From positions 372,001 to 436,000 of the forward strand of contig NZ_BMUG01000004.1 in assembly GCF_014650075.1 (NCBI RefSeq): DNA of 64,000 nucleotides, given 5' to 3'. The position numbers and the translations under genes were made by a program. The notes beneath the pieces were generated by a model. The model did no database searches and was not told the DNA's origin. It saw nothing but the letters and a program-made list of their open reading frames with translations. Shown here piece by piece: positions 9,609 to 19,878 of this stretch. This DNA comes from Streptomyces microflavus (GTDB lineage: Bacteria; Actinomycetota; Actinomycetes; Streptomycetales; Streptomycetaceae). How positions within the stretch are numbered: the stretch's first letter is position 1; each line of letters begins with the position of its first letter.

Positions 9609-9749
9609 TGCTCGCGAGGCGCCCGGGCACCGGCGCCGGGGACCGTGGCGTCAAGTCGGTGTCAGAAGTGGCGCATAAGCTGGTTTGATGGCGGGGCCGC
9701 TCCCGTGTGCCCGGGAGCGTCGACGGATCGATGAGGGGCGGAACCCAGG

Positions 9750-10541
9750 GTGAGTGCGTCAGGCACTGCGGCGGCCGGTCAGGTCGAGCACATGCTGCGC
9801 CAGGTGACCCCCGGGCGTTACGACGCCTACGAGGCGCTGCTGGCGGCCCTCGCCGACGGCCGGGTCTGGATGCTGCTCTGGAACGGCACGGCCGGTTCAC
9901 CGGACTCCCAGTACGGCTCCATGGAGATCGACGGCCTGGGGTACGCCCCGTGCGTCACCTCCGCCCAGGAGCTCTCCGCCAGCGGCTGGAGCCGGGCCCA
10001 TGAGCTGGTCTCCGGCCGGGACATCGCCCGCGCCCTCTTCCCCGACCGCTGGGGCATCTGGCTCAACCCGCACGCCCCGGGCGGCGGCGTCGGCATCCCC
10101 TGGCTCGACCTGCGCCGGATCGCCACCGGCCTGGACCGGCTGCCCGCGGGCCCGCTCCGGCTGACCGAGCCCGCCGTGGAGCTCCCGCAGTTCTACGCCC
10201 AGCTCACCCAGAACGCCCACCGCACCCCGGCCGTCCGCGCCCTGCGCCGCGTCTGGGTGCACCCCGCGGTCGGCGTCCCGTACCTCGCGATCGGGCTCGA
10301 CCTGTACGACACCGGGCGGGCCTCCGTCGACGCGGTGCGCGCGATGATGCGGCAGTCGATCGGCGCGGTCCCCGACGGGCTGCCCGTCTCCACCGTCGCC
10401 ATGTCCGACGAGTACGACCCGGTCGCGATGTGGCTGCGCGCCAACGCCCGCCCGTTCTACGACCGCGAGGCGCACGCCCCGGTGGGTGCGCCGCCCGCCG
10501 CCGCCCCCGGGTACGGATACCCGCCCCAGCAGCACCGCTGA
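9750..10541 (+). CDS. SseB-family protein, copy 2
   Basis: The protein has 263 residues and is a paralogue of the preceding gene, sharing GIWLNPHAPGGGVGIP and the C-terminal ANARPFYDREAH. An N-terminal helix (VEHMLRQVTPGRYDAYEALLAAL) precedes the SseB domain. The C-terminal 20 residues are a proline- and alanine-rich tail (PPAAAPGYGYPPQQ), likely disordered. The start is GTG at 9750; an in-frame alternative is not better supported. The 188-bp gap from copy 1 contains the duplicated 3' end. Confidence 0.85.
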   Translation: MSASGTAAAGQVEHMLRQVTPGRYDAYEALLAALADGRVWMLLWNGTAGSPDSQYGSMEIDGLGYAPCVTSAQELSASGWSRAHELVSGRDIARALFPDRWGIWLNPHAPGGGVGIPWLDLRRIATGLDRLPAGPLRLTEPAVELPQFYAQLTQNAHRTPAVRALRRVWVHPAVGVPYLAIGLDLYDTGRASVDAVRAMMRQSIGAVPDGLPVSTVAMSDEYDPVAMWLRANARPFYDREAHAPVGAPPAAAPGYGYPPQQHR

Positions 10542-10647
10542 GCTGCGGGTCGTTCCGGCGCCACCGATCCGCGCGAGGGGACCGGCCTCGCCGAACACCC
10601 CCAGATGTCCGGCTTGTTAACCGGGCGCGGAGGGATGTCCCGGAACT

Positions 10648-10667
10648 GGACGGTTTGTTAACTGTCC
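10648..10667. promoter_or_regulatory. Candidate operator upstream of the peptide-binding protein gene
   Basis: An imperfect 8-bp inverted repeat, GGACGGTT against AACTGTCC, has GTTAAC overlapping its right arm. A second GTTAAC sits at 10616-10621, about 40 bp upstream. It lies 108 bp before the lipoprotein start. No regulator can be assigned. Confidence 0.3.
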
Positions 10668-10774
10668 GGGTCTCGACTAGGTCTCACCGCTATCCGGACT
10701 GTTCTCTTGCGGTGCACCCCGTCTGTAGTGTGCGGCCATCAAACCTCACCACATGGCGAACCAGGGGTGGACCC

Positions 10775-12445
10775 ATGCGCATATTCAAGTCCCGGGCTGT
10801 CCGGGCGATCACGACAGCGGTCGCTGTCGGTCTGATCGCCACGGGCTGTTCCAGCGAGCGGGACGCGGGCGAGTCCAAGGGGGGCGACAAGGACACCTTC
10901 GTCTTCGCCGGATCCGGTGACCCCGGTTCCCTCGACCCGGCCCTCGCGAGCGACGGCGAGACGTTCCGCGTCACCCGTCAGGCGTTCGAGGCGCTGCTGG
11001 AGCACGAGCCCGGCGGAAGCAAGCTGGTCGGCGGCCTCGCCGAGAAGTGGGAGAGCGACCCGGCCGGCAAGGTCTGGACGTTCAACCTGCGCCAGGGCGT
11101 GAAGTTCCACGACGGCGAGGCGCTCAACGCCGCCGCGGTCTGCGCGAACTACGACTACTGGTTCAACTGGACGGGCACGTACCAGTCCAGCGCGGTCTCC
11201 TACTACTGGCAGACCATCATGGGCGGGTTCGCGAAGAACGAGGACCCCGAGACGCCCAAGCCGAACTACAAGTCCTGCACCGCCAAGGACGACAACACGG
11301 CTGTCATCGAGGTGAACGAGCCCTCGGCGAACCTGCCGGGCGGATTCTCCCTCCAGGCGCTCGCGATCCACTCGCCGAAGGCGCTCAAGGAGTACGCGAA
11401 GCAGAACGCGACCGCCAAGGGCGACGCGATCACGTACCCCAAGTACAGCCAGGAGGCCGGCACGGTCGCCGGCACCGGCCCGTACAAGATCACCAAGTGG
11501 AACAAGGGCAACAAGGAGGTCTCCCTGGAGGCCTTCGACGGCTACTGGGGTGAGAAGGCCAAGGTGAAGAACCTGGTCTTCCGCACCATCTCCACCGAGG
11601 AGACCCGCCGCCAGGCGCTCCAGGCGGGTGACATCGACGGCTACGACCTGGTGGCCCCGGCCGATGTGACGACGCTGGAGAAGGAGGGCTTCGAGGTCCC
11701 GACCCGCGACGTCTTCAACATCTTCTACGTCGGCATGAGCCAGAGCGCGAACCCGGCGCTGAAGAAGCCCGAGGTCCGCCAGGCGATCACGCACGCCATC
11801 GACCGCGAGAACCTCGTCAACACCCAGCTGCCCGAGGGCGGCAAGGCCGCGACCCAGTTCATGCCCGACACGGTCGCCGGCTTCTCGGACAAGGTGAAGA
11901 CGTACCCCTTCGACACCGCCAAGGCGAAGGACCTCCTCAAGCAGGCCGGTGAGGAGAAGCTCAGCATCGAGTTCTGCTACCCGACCGAGGTCACCCGCCC
12001 GTACATGCCTGCCCCGCAGGACATGTTCGAGCTGATGAAGGCCGACCTGGAGAAGGCCGGCATCACCGTCAAGCCGAAGGCCATGAAGTGGGCCCCGGAC
12101 TACCTGGACGCCACCGAGGCCGGCTCCTGCGCCCTGCACCTGCTCGGCTGGACCGGTGACTTCAACGACGGCTACAACTTCATCGGCACCTGGTTCGCCG
12201 GGCCCGACAAGCAGTGGGGCTTCAAGGACCAGAAGGTCTTCGATGCCGTGAACGCCGCTTCCAAGGTCACCGACCCGGCGGCCCGCACCGAGGCGTACAA
12301 GAAGGCCAACGAGGCCATCATGGAGTACGTCCCGGGCGTGCCGATCTCCTCGTCGCCGCCGGCGATCGCGTTCGCCAAGAACGTCAACCCGCCGAGGGTC
12401 TCCCCGCTGACGCAGGAGAACTTCGCCGAGGTCTCCTTCAAGTAA
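10775..12445 (+). CDS. Peptide ABC transporter substrate-binding lipoprotein (DppA/OppA type)
   Basis: The protein has 556 residues. A lipoprotein signal ends at Cys25 (GLIATGC), so the mature protein is anchored outside the membrane. The SBP_bac_5 fold is evident from DPGSLDPALASDGE, a WTFNLRQGVKFHDG motif, RQAITHAIDREN and the C-terminal NEAIMEYVPGVPI. It captures di- or oligopeptides, or a related solute, and delivers them to the permeases encoded downstream. The ATG at 10775 follows AGGGGTGG; the open frame upstream is not coding. It is the first gene of a five-gene importer operon. Confidence 0.93.
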   Translation: MRIFKSRAVRAITTAVAVGLIATGCSSERDAGESKGGDKDTFVFAGSGDPGSLDPALASDGETFRVTRQAFEALLEHEPGGSKLVGGLAEKWESDPAGKVWTFNLRQGVKFHDGEALNAAAVCANYDYWFNWTGTYQSSAVSYYWQTIMGGFAKNEDPETPKPNYKSCTAKDDNTAVIEVNEPSANLPGGFSLQALAIHSPKALKEYAKQNATAKGDAITYPKYSQEAGTVAGTGPYKITKWNKGNKEVSLEAFDGYWGEKAKVKNLVFRTISTEETRRQALQAGDIDGYDLVAPADVTTLEKEGFEVPTRDVFNIFYVGMSQSANPALKKPEVRQAITHAIDRENLVNTQLPEGGKAATQFMPDTVAGFSDKVKTYPFDTAKAKDLLKQAGEEKLSIEFCYPTEVTRPYMPAPQDMFELMKADLEKAGITVKPKAMKWAPDYLDATEAGSCALHLLGWTGDFNDGYNFIGTWFAGPDKQWGFKDQKVFDAVNAASKVTDPAARTEAYKKANEAIMEYVPGVPISSSPPAIAFAKNVNPPRVSPLTQENFAEVSFK

Positions 12446-12530
12446 TCGCACATCAGCGGGTCCGCCCGGCCACAGCAACCAGGTGGCCGGGCGGACCCGC
12501 ATCGACGCACGTGAGAAAGGGGCATGCGGG

Positions 12531-13535
12531 GTGCTGCGACTCGTCGTAAGAAGACTTCTCCAGCTCATTCCCACCCTGCTCGGCCTGTCGGTCCTGCTGT
12601 TCCTCTGGCTGAACCGACTGCCCGGCGGACCCGCCTCAGCGATCCTGGGCGAGCGGGCCACCGAAGCCGAAGTGGCGAGAATCAACCGTGCACTCGGGCT
12701 CGACGAGCCGGTGCACGTGCAGTACTGGCGCTTCCTGAAGCGCATCTTCGAGCTCGACCTCGGAACCTCCGTCCAGACCGGACAGCCGGTGTGGGACGAA
12801 TTCACCCGCGCCTTCCCCGCCACCGTGGAGCTGAGCGTCGCGGCGATCCTGATCGCCGTCGTCCTGGGCATCCCGATGGGGTACCTCGCGGCCAAGCACC
12901 GCGGCGGCTGGCTGGACGTCGCGTCCGTCTCCGGATCGCTGCTCGGCATCTGCATCCCGGTCTTCTTCCTGGCCGTACTGCTGCGCGGGATCTTCTCCGT
13001 GCAGCTGCAGTGGTTCCCGAGCCAGGGCCGGCTCGACAGCGGCCTCAACGCCACCGACGTCACCGGATTCGCCGTCCTGGACGGCCTGTTGACCGGCGAG
13101 TTCGACGCGAGCTGGAACGCGATCATGCACTTGATCCTGCCCGCCGTCGCGCTGGCCTCGATCCCGCTCGCCGTCATCGTCCGGATGACCCGTGCCAGCG
13201 TCCTGGAGGTGCTCGGCGAGGACTACATCCGTACCGCCGAGTCCAAGGGGCTGGACAAGCGCGTCGTCCGCGGACGCCATGTGCTGCGCAACGCGCTGCT
13301 GCCGGTGATCACCGCGGTCGGCCTGCTGACCGGCAGCCTGCTCTCCGGTGCGGTGCTCACCGAGTCCGTCTTCGACTTCGGTGGCCTCGGCTCCTTCATC
13401 CGTACCGCGATCGACGGCCGCGACTACCCGGTCCTCGTCGGGTTCATTCTCTTCATCGCGATGGTGTACGTGATCATCAACCTCCTGGTCGACCTCGCGT
13501 ACAGCATCATCGACCCGAGAGTCCGGGTGCACTGA
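12531..13535 (+). CDS. Peptide ABC transporter permease (DppB type)
   Basis: The protein has 334 residues with six predicted membrane helices, the first at residues 8-28 (LLQLIPTLLGLSVLLFLWL). The EAA loop that docks with the ATPase is around YIRTAESKGLDKRVVRGRHVLRNALLP. The GTG at 12531 has AAAGGGG upstream and gives the normal DppB N-terminus. It lies 85 nt after the binding-protein gene and 1 nt before the second permease gene. Confidence 0.93.
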   Translation: MLRLVVRRLLQLIPTLLGLSVLLFLWLNRLPGGPASAILGERATEAEVARINRALGLDEPVHVQYWRFLKRIFELDLGTSVQTGQPVWDEFTRAFPATVELSVAAILIAVVLGIPMGYLAAKHRGGWLDVASVSGSLLGICIPVFFLAVLLRGIFSVQLQWFPSQGRLDSGLNATDVTGFAVLDGLLTGEFDASWNAIMHLILPAVALASIPLAVIVRMTRASVLEVLGEDYIRTAESKGLDKRVVRGRHVLRNALLPVITAVGLLTGSLLSGAVLTESVFDFGGLGSFIRTAIDGRDYPVLVGFILFIAMVYVIINLLVDLAYSIIDPRVRVH

Positions 13536-13536
13536 C

Positions 13537-14499
13537 GTGACGATCCTGACCAACAAAGCAGACAAGATCGACCGCCTCGCCGAGCTGACCCAGAGCTCCG
13601 AGGCCGTCACCGGCACCAGCCTCTGGCGCGAGGCGTTCCGCCGGATGCGCTCCAGCAAGATGGCGATCATCGGTGCGGCGATCATCGCCGCGTTCGTCCT
13701 GGTCGCCATCGTCGGCCCGATGCTCGCCCCGCACGGCCCCACCGCGCAGAACTGGCGCAGCGAGGTCTTCCCCAACCAGGGGAAGTTCGTCGGCATGCGC
13801 GGCGAGAACTGGTTCGGCCTGGACCACCTGGGCCGCGACATGTTCTCCCGCTGGCTCGTCGGGGCCCGCCAGACGCTCCTCGTCGGTGTGGTCTCCATGC
13901 TCATCGGCCTGATCATCGGCGCGGCGGTCGGCATCCTCTCCGGCGCCGCCGCCACCCTCGGCGGCAAGGTCGGACAGCGCGTCGACACCGTGATCATGCG
14001 CGTCACCGACATCATGCTGTCGCTGCCGTCCCTGCTCCTCGCGGTCTCCATCGCCGCGGTCCTCGGACAGTCGCTGACCACCGTGATGATCGCCGTCGGC
14101 GTCGTCCAGATCCCCATCTTCGCCCGCCTGCTGCGCGGTTCGATGCTGGTCCAGGGCGGCGCGGACTACGTGCTCGCCGCGAAGGCCGTCGGTATCCGCC
14201 GCAAGCGGATCGTGCTGACCCAGATCCTGCCGAACTCGCTGAGCCCGGTGATCGTCCAGGCGACGCTCAGCCTCGCCACCGCGATCATCGAGGCGGCGGC
14301 CCTCTCCTACCTGGGGCTCGGCAACCCCGACCCGGCCGTTCCCGAGTGGGGCGTGATGCTCTCCCAGGCGCAGCGCTTCTTCGACAACGAGCCGATGATG
14401 GCCGCCTATCCGGCCATCGGGATCATCATCACCGCACTCGGCTTCACCCTGCTCGGCGAGGCCATGCGCGAAGCCCTCGACCCGAAGCTGCGAGGCTGA
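13537..14499 (+). CDS. Peptide ABC transporter permease (DppC type)
   Basis: The protein has 320 residues. A cytoplasmic lead is followed by the first helix near residues 45-65 (IIGAAIIAAFVLVAIVGPML). It has the OppC-like periplasmic motif FGLDHLGRDMFSR and the EAA loop YVLAAKAVGIRRKRIVLTQILPN. It pairs with the upstream permease to form the channel. Confidence 0.94.
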   Translation: MTILTNKADKIDRLAELTQSSEAVTGTSLWREAFRRMRSSKMAIIGAAIIAAFVLVAIVGPMLAPHGPTAQNWRSEVFPNQGKFVGMRGENWFGLDHLGRDMFSRWLVGARQTLLVGVVSMLIGLIIGAAVGILSGAAATLGGKVGQRVDTVIMRVTDIMLSLPSLLLAVSIAAVLGQSLTTVMIAVGVVQIPIFARLLRGSMLVQGGADYVLAAKAVGIRRKRIVLTQILPNSLSPVIVQATLSLATAIIEAAALSYLGLGNPDPAVPEWGVMLSQAQRFFDNEPMMAAYPAIGIIITALGFTLLGEAMREALDPKLRG

Positions 14500-14505
14500 A
14501 GTCCC

Positions 14506-16682
<2,177 letters not shown>

Positions 16683-16700
16683 GACCGGCACAATTGCCCG

Positions 16701-17372
16701 GTGCTCACCGAACTGTTCACGCCCTCCGTCCAGCATGCGCTCGACCTCGTCGGGATCTTCGTCTTCGCGATCTCGGGCGCCCTGCTCGCCGTACGCAAGA
16801 ACTTCGATGTCTTCGGCATCGCCGTTCTCGCCGAGGTGACAGCGCTGGGCGGAGGGCTGTTCCGTGATGTGATGATCGGCGCGATCCCGCCCGCCGCCTT
16901 CACCGACCTCGGCTACTTCATCACCCCGCTCTTCGCCGCCGCCCTGGTCTTCTTCCTCCACCCGCACGTGGAGCGCATCCAGGTGGGCGTCAACGTCTTC
17001 GACGCGGCGGGGCTCGGCCTGTTCTGCGTGACCGGCACGGTCAAGGCGTACGAGTACGGCCTCGGGCTCACGGCATCGGCGGCGCTGGGCCTGGCCACCG
17101 CGGTCGGCGGCGGTGTGCTGCGGGACGTGCTGGCCAACGAGGTGCCCTCGCTGCTGCGCTGGGACCGCGACCTGTACGCGGTGCCCGCGATCGTCGGCGC
17201 GACCATGGTCGTCCTGTGCATCCGCTTCGACACCCTCAACGCCTTCACCAGCGGTACGGCGGTCATCGCCGCGTTCACCCTCCGTCTGCTGGCCCTGCGC
17301 TTCCACTGGCGGGCGCCGCGTGCCTACAACCGGTCCTCCGCGCGGGCCGAGGAGGGCTCGGCGGCGACCTGA
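16701..17372 (+). CDS. UPF0126 / TRIC-type membrane protein
   Basis: The protein has 223 residues with about seven hydrophobic helices. It consists of two homologous halves, each with a Gly-rich motif: ALGGGLFRDVMIG near residue 50 and AVGGGVLRDVLAN near residue 135. This is the signature of the YadS/YicG (UPF0126) family, which includes prokaryotic trimeric intracellular cation channels. The function is likely ion conductance across the membrane. The start is GTG at 16701, 18 nt after the ABC operon, so read-through is possible. Confidence 0.85.
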   Translation: MLTELFTPSVQHALDLVGIFVFAISGALLAVRKNFDVFGIAVLAEVTALGGGLFRDVMIGAIPPAAFTDLGYFITPLFAAALVFFLHPHVERIQVGVNVFDAAGLGLFCVTGTVKAYEYGLGLTASAALGLATAVGGGVLRDVLANEVPSLLRWDRDLYAVPAIVGATMVVLCIRFDTLNAFTSGTAVIAAFTLRLLALRFHWRAPRAYNRSSARAEEGSAAT

Positions 17373-17398
17373 CGCCATCTTCGCGCAACGAAAAAGCT

Positions 17399-17420
17399 AC
17401 CGCTCAGTAATACAATCGGT
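17399..17420 (+). promoter_or_regulatory. Candidate TetR operator and -10 element before the thioesterase gene
   Basis: ACCG and CGGT flank a core. Positions 17403-17420 (CTCAGTAATACAATCGGT) nearly match a site at the facing tetR start. TACAAT at 17411-17416 is a good -10 element, so a repressor here would block initiation. No clear ribosome site precedes the gene. Confidence 0.5.
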
Positions 17421-17434
17421 GTACCGTCCCTTTC

Positions 17435-18304
17435 ATGGCACAGGCAGCGACAGAGGCGGCACAGACCGCCCGGGCAACCATCGGCGACAGCGAGTTCGAC
17501 CGGGACACCGCGGTCACCCTGCGCGAAGAGGGCGTCTACGACGCGGAGCTCTCCGCGGGCTGGACCATCATCCACGCCGTCAACGGCGGCTACCTGCTGG
17601 CGCTCCTCGGCCGCGCGCTGGGCGAGGCACTCCCGCACGCCGACCCGTTCTCGGTCTCCGCGCACTACCTCACCGCCTCCGTCCCCGGCCCCGCGGTCAT
17701 CCGGACCCAGACCGTCCGCACCGGCCGCACCCTCTCCACCGGCCAGGCCTCGCTCTTCCAGTACGCCGAGGACGGCAGCGAGATCGAGCGCATCCGGGTC
17801 CTCGCCACCTACGGCGACCTGGACGCCCTGCCCGACGACGTACGCACCACCGCCCTGCCGCCCGCCATGCCCGACCGGGACCACTGCCTCGGCCCGAGCG
17901 ACGGCGCGCCCAGGATCCCCGGCAGCTCCGCCATCACCGACCGCCTCGACATCAAGCTGGACCCCGCGACCGTCGGCTGGGCGGTCGGCGCCCCGTCCGG
18001 CAAGGGCGAGATGCGCGGCTGGTTCGGCCTCGCGGACGGCCGCGACGCCGACGCGCTCTCCCTGCTGCTCACCGTGGACGCCCTGCCGCCGACCTCCTTC
18101 GAGCTGGGCCTCACCGGCTGGACCCCCACCGTCGAGCTCACCACCCACATCCGCTGCCGCCCCGCCCCGGGCCCGCTGCGCGTCTCCATCACCACCCGCA
18201 ACCTCGCGGGCGGCTTCCTGGAGGAGGACGCCGAGGTCTGGGACAGCGCCGACCGCCTCGTCGCCCAGTCCCGCCAGCTGGCGAAGGCCCCGCGCGCCAA
18301 GTAG
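17435..18304 (+). CDS. Thioesterase family protein (double hot-dog, TesB-like)
   Basis: The protein has 289 residues. The N-terminal hot-dog domain has WTIIHAVNGGYLLALLGRAL and the HYLTASVPGPAVI strand region. The C-terminal half is a second hot-dog with SLLLTVDALPPTSFELG. Members of this group hydrolyse acyl-CoAs. It converges with a FabR-like tetR gene, and the two share a motif at their starts, so regulation by that repressor is likely. The cellular substrate is unknown. Confidence 0.85.
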   Translation: MAQAATEAAQTARATIGDSEFDRDTAVTLREEGVYDAELSAGWTIIHAVNGGYLLALLGRALGEALPHADPFSVSAHYLTASVPGPAVIRTQTVRTGRTLSTGQASLFQYAEDGSEIERIRVLATYGDLDALPDDVRTTALPPAMPDRDHCLGPSDGAPRIPGSSAITDRLDIKLDPATVGWAVGAPSGKGEMRGWFGLADGRDADALSLLLTVDALPPTSFELGLTGWTPTVELTTHIRCRPAPGPLRVSITTRNLAGGFLEEDAEVWDSADRLVAQSRQLAKAPRAK

Positions 18305-18326
18305 GCGTACGCGTACGACGTCTCCC

Positions 18327-18358
18327 GCGCCCGTCCGGGCTCAGTCCCGGGCGGGCGC
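18327..18358. terminator. Bidirectional terminator between the thioesterase and tetR genes
   Basis: A 13-bp stem with one G-T pair (18327-18339 against 18346-18358) encloses a 6-nt loop that contains the tetR stop codon. It lies between two convergent genes and should serve both. Confidence 0.7.
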
Positions 18359-18976
18359 CTCGTCGAGCCAGTGGGCGCGGCCGATGGTGACCAGCCGCAG
18401 CCGCCGCCGGGTCTGCCTGACCACCTCCCGCTCGCGCTCCGGGCCGGCCTCCAGCAGCGCCGACGCGGTCATCACCATGTGGTCCACGTAGAACCCGCCC
18501 AGCATCAGCAGATCCTCCTCGCTCCACCCGGCCGACCCCGGCTCCTGGCCGAGCGCGAGAGCCACCTCCTCCGCGAACCGGAACAGCTGCGCCGCGATGG
18601 CCTCACGCACCGGGCCCACCCCGCCGTGCTGCTCCCGGGCGATGAACCGGAAGTGGGCGGGCTGCGCACCGACATGGCGCGCTATCACCTCCACGCTGCG
18701 GTCCAGCCGCTCCTCGCTGTCGCCCGTCTCCGTGAGCACCGCGGCGATCAGTCCGTGCAGGCTGCCCAGCGTCTCCTCCACCAGGGCCACACCGAGCGCC
18801 GCGGTGTCCTCGAAGTGCCGGTAGAAGGCGGTGGGGGTGACCCCGACGGCCCGGGTCACCTCGCGCAGCCCCAGGCTGCTCAGGCTCTGGTGCTCCAGCA
18901 GCAGGAGCGCGGCGTCGAGGAGGGCCTGGCGGGTCTTCAGCTTCTGGGTCTGGCGGATTCCGGCGGTGTGACTCAT
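18341..18976 (-). CDS. TetR-family regulator, FabR-like
   Basis: The protein has 211 residues. The N-terminal helix-turn-helix spans residues about 15-60 and closely resembles FabR (SLGLREVTRAVGVTPTAF, then YRHFED). E. coli FabR represses unsaturated fatty acid synthesis genes. The ligand domain is all-helical. The start ATG at 18976 lies at a motif shared with the thioesterase promoter, which suggests autorepression plus control of the thioesterase. Actual targets are inferred. Confidence 0.88.
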   Translation of the reverse strand: MSHTAGIRQTQKLKTRQALLDAALLLLEHQSLSSLGLREVTRAVGVTPTAFYRHFEDTAALGVALVEETLGSLHGLIAAVLTETGDSEERLDRSVEVIARHVGAQPAHFRFIAREQHGGVGPVREAIAAQLFRFAEEVALALGQEPGSAGWSEEDLLMLGGFYVDHMVMTASALLEAGPEREREVVRQTRRRLRLVTIGRAHWLDEAPARD

Positions 18977-18980
18977 GCCA

Positions 18981-18997
18981 TTCAGTAAACAACCGTT
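18981..18997 (-). promoter_or_regulatory. Candidate TetR autoregulatory operator
   Basis: The plus-strand sequence TTCAGTAAACAACCGTT aligns with the site at 17403-17420 at about 14 of 17 positions with one gap. It lies 5-21 nt upstream of the tetR ATG. TTGACT sits further upstream (19006-19011 on the minus strand), so the site would overlap the promoter. Confidence 0.5.
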
Positions 18998-19114
18998 CTC
19001 CGAGTCAAGGAAGGGGCCGGAGGTTTAGGCTGGCAAGTCAGTGAACACTCGTACTCCGAACGGCTTTCGTCTTCGCGCAGTCCTCGCACAGTCTTCGCAC
19101 AGAGAGGTTCCGCC

Positions 19115-19270
19115 GTGCTTGTCCTCGTCGCCGCGCTGCTCCTGCTGGGAATCGCCCTCGGGGCGGTCGCCCACCTCCCGCTCCCGGTCTCGCTGGCCGC
19201 CGCGACCGTGATCGGCTGCTGGCTGCTGATCTTCGCCGCCCGTGAGCGCCACGCGCGCCGCACCCGCTGA
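19115..19270 (+). CDS. Small membrane protein, 51 residues
   Basis: GTG at 19115 follows GAGAGG. The 51-residue product has two hydrophobic stretches: VLVAALLLLGIALGAVAH, and a second ending in GCWLLIFAA. It ends in a basic tail (RERHARRTR). It precedes a DUF4190-like gene and may be co-transcribed with it. The function is unknown. Support is the ribosome site, the hydrophobic pattern and the intact frame. Confidence 0.65.
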   Translation: MLVLVAALLLLGIALGAVAHLPLPVSLAAATVIGCWLLIFAARERHARRTR

Positions 19271-19391
19271 CCCGCGCCCGCACCGGCGCCCGCCGATCCG
19301 GACCCACTGATCCGTATCGGCACCCGCCCCGCACCCGCACCCGCACCCGCCGAGCCTGCCGCACCCGGACCGATCCGAAGGAGCTCGCACC

Positions 19392-19736
19392 ATGACCCTC
19401 ACCCTCACCGACCGTGCCCGCACGTCCGCCCCGGCGTCCGCACCGGCCTCCGAGGTCGCCCCCGAGGTCGCCCCCGTCCCCGCCCCCCGCCGGGCCGCCG
19501 GCCGTGAGGCGGACGGGCTGGCCGTCGCCTCGTTCGTCCTCGGCCTCGTCGGCCTGCTGGCGTTCAACCTGCTCCTCGGCCCCACCGCGATCGTGATGGC
19601 GCTGCTCTCCCTGGCCCGCCGCACCCGCCGCCCCGGCCGTGCGTACCTCGGCCTCGCACTCGGTGTCGCCGACCTCGTCGTCCTGGCCGTCCTGGTCACC
19701 GTCAACGGCACGGTCTCCTGGAACCTCGGCGGCTGA
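19392..19736 (+). CDS. DUF4190-like small membrane protein
   Basis: The protein has 114 residues. A proline/alanine-rich, likely cytoplasmic N-terminus of about 45 residues is followed by two membrane helices ([20 protein letters not shown] and a second near residues 87-105) joined by a basic loop, RRTRRPGR. This is the DUF4190 arrangement. GAAGGAG lies 9 nt before the ATG. The function is unknown. A short (GCACCC) tandem run lies upstream near 19331-19350. Confidence 0.75.
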   Translation: MTLTLTDRARTSAPASAPASEVAPEVAPVPAPRRAAGREADGLAVASFVLGLVGLLAFNLLLGPTAIVMALLSLARRTRRPGRAYLGLALGVADLVVLAVLVTVNGTVSWNLGG

Positions 19737-19862
19737 CACCCGCGCTCCGAGCCGCGCACCCCGTTCCGGATCGGGCTCCGGACCGGGCCCCGCACGGGTC
19801 CGCCACACCCCCGCGCGCCCACCGCATGGTGACGCGCCCACCGGGCACCCCGACCCGGCTCG

Positions 19863-19868
19863 TAGAAT
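19863..19868 (+). promoter_or_regulatory. -10 element of the cysteine desulfurase gene
   Basis: TAGAAT ends 10 nt before the ATG, and there is no ribosome site in between. This suggests a leaderless or nearly leaderless transcript. Confidence 0.45.
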
Positions 19869-19878
19869 CGGGCCCACC

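Noticed and set aside
10739..13177. 812-codon open frame on the minus strand
   Set aside because: It is antisense to the peptide-binding lipoprotein and permease genes, which have clear signal, lipobox and membrane segments.
19321..19350. GCACCC run as a CRISPR-like repeat
   Set aside because: Only three 6-bp units without spacers; simple low-complexity DNA.
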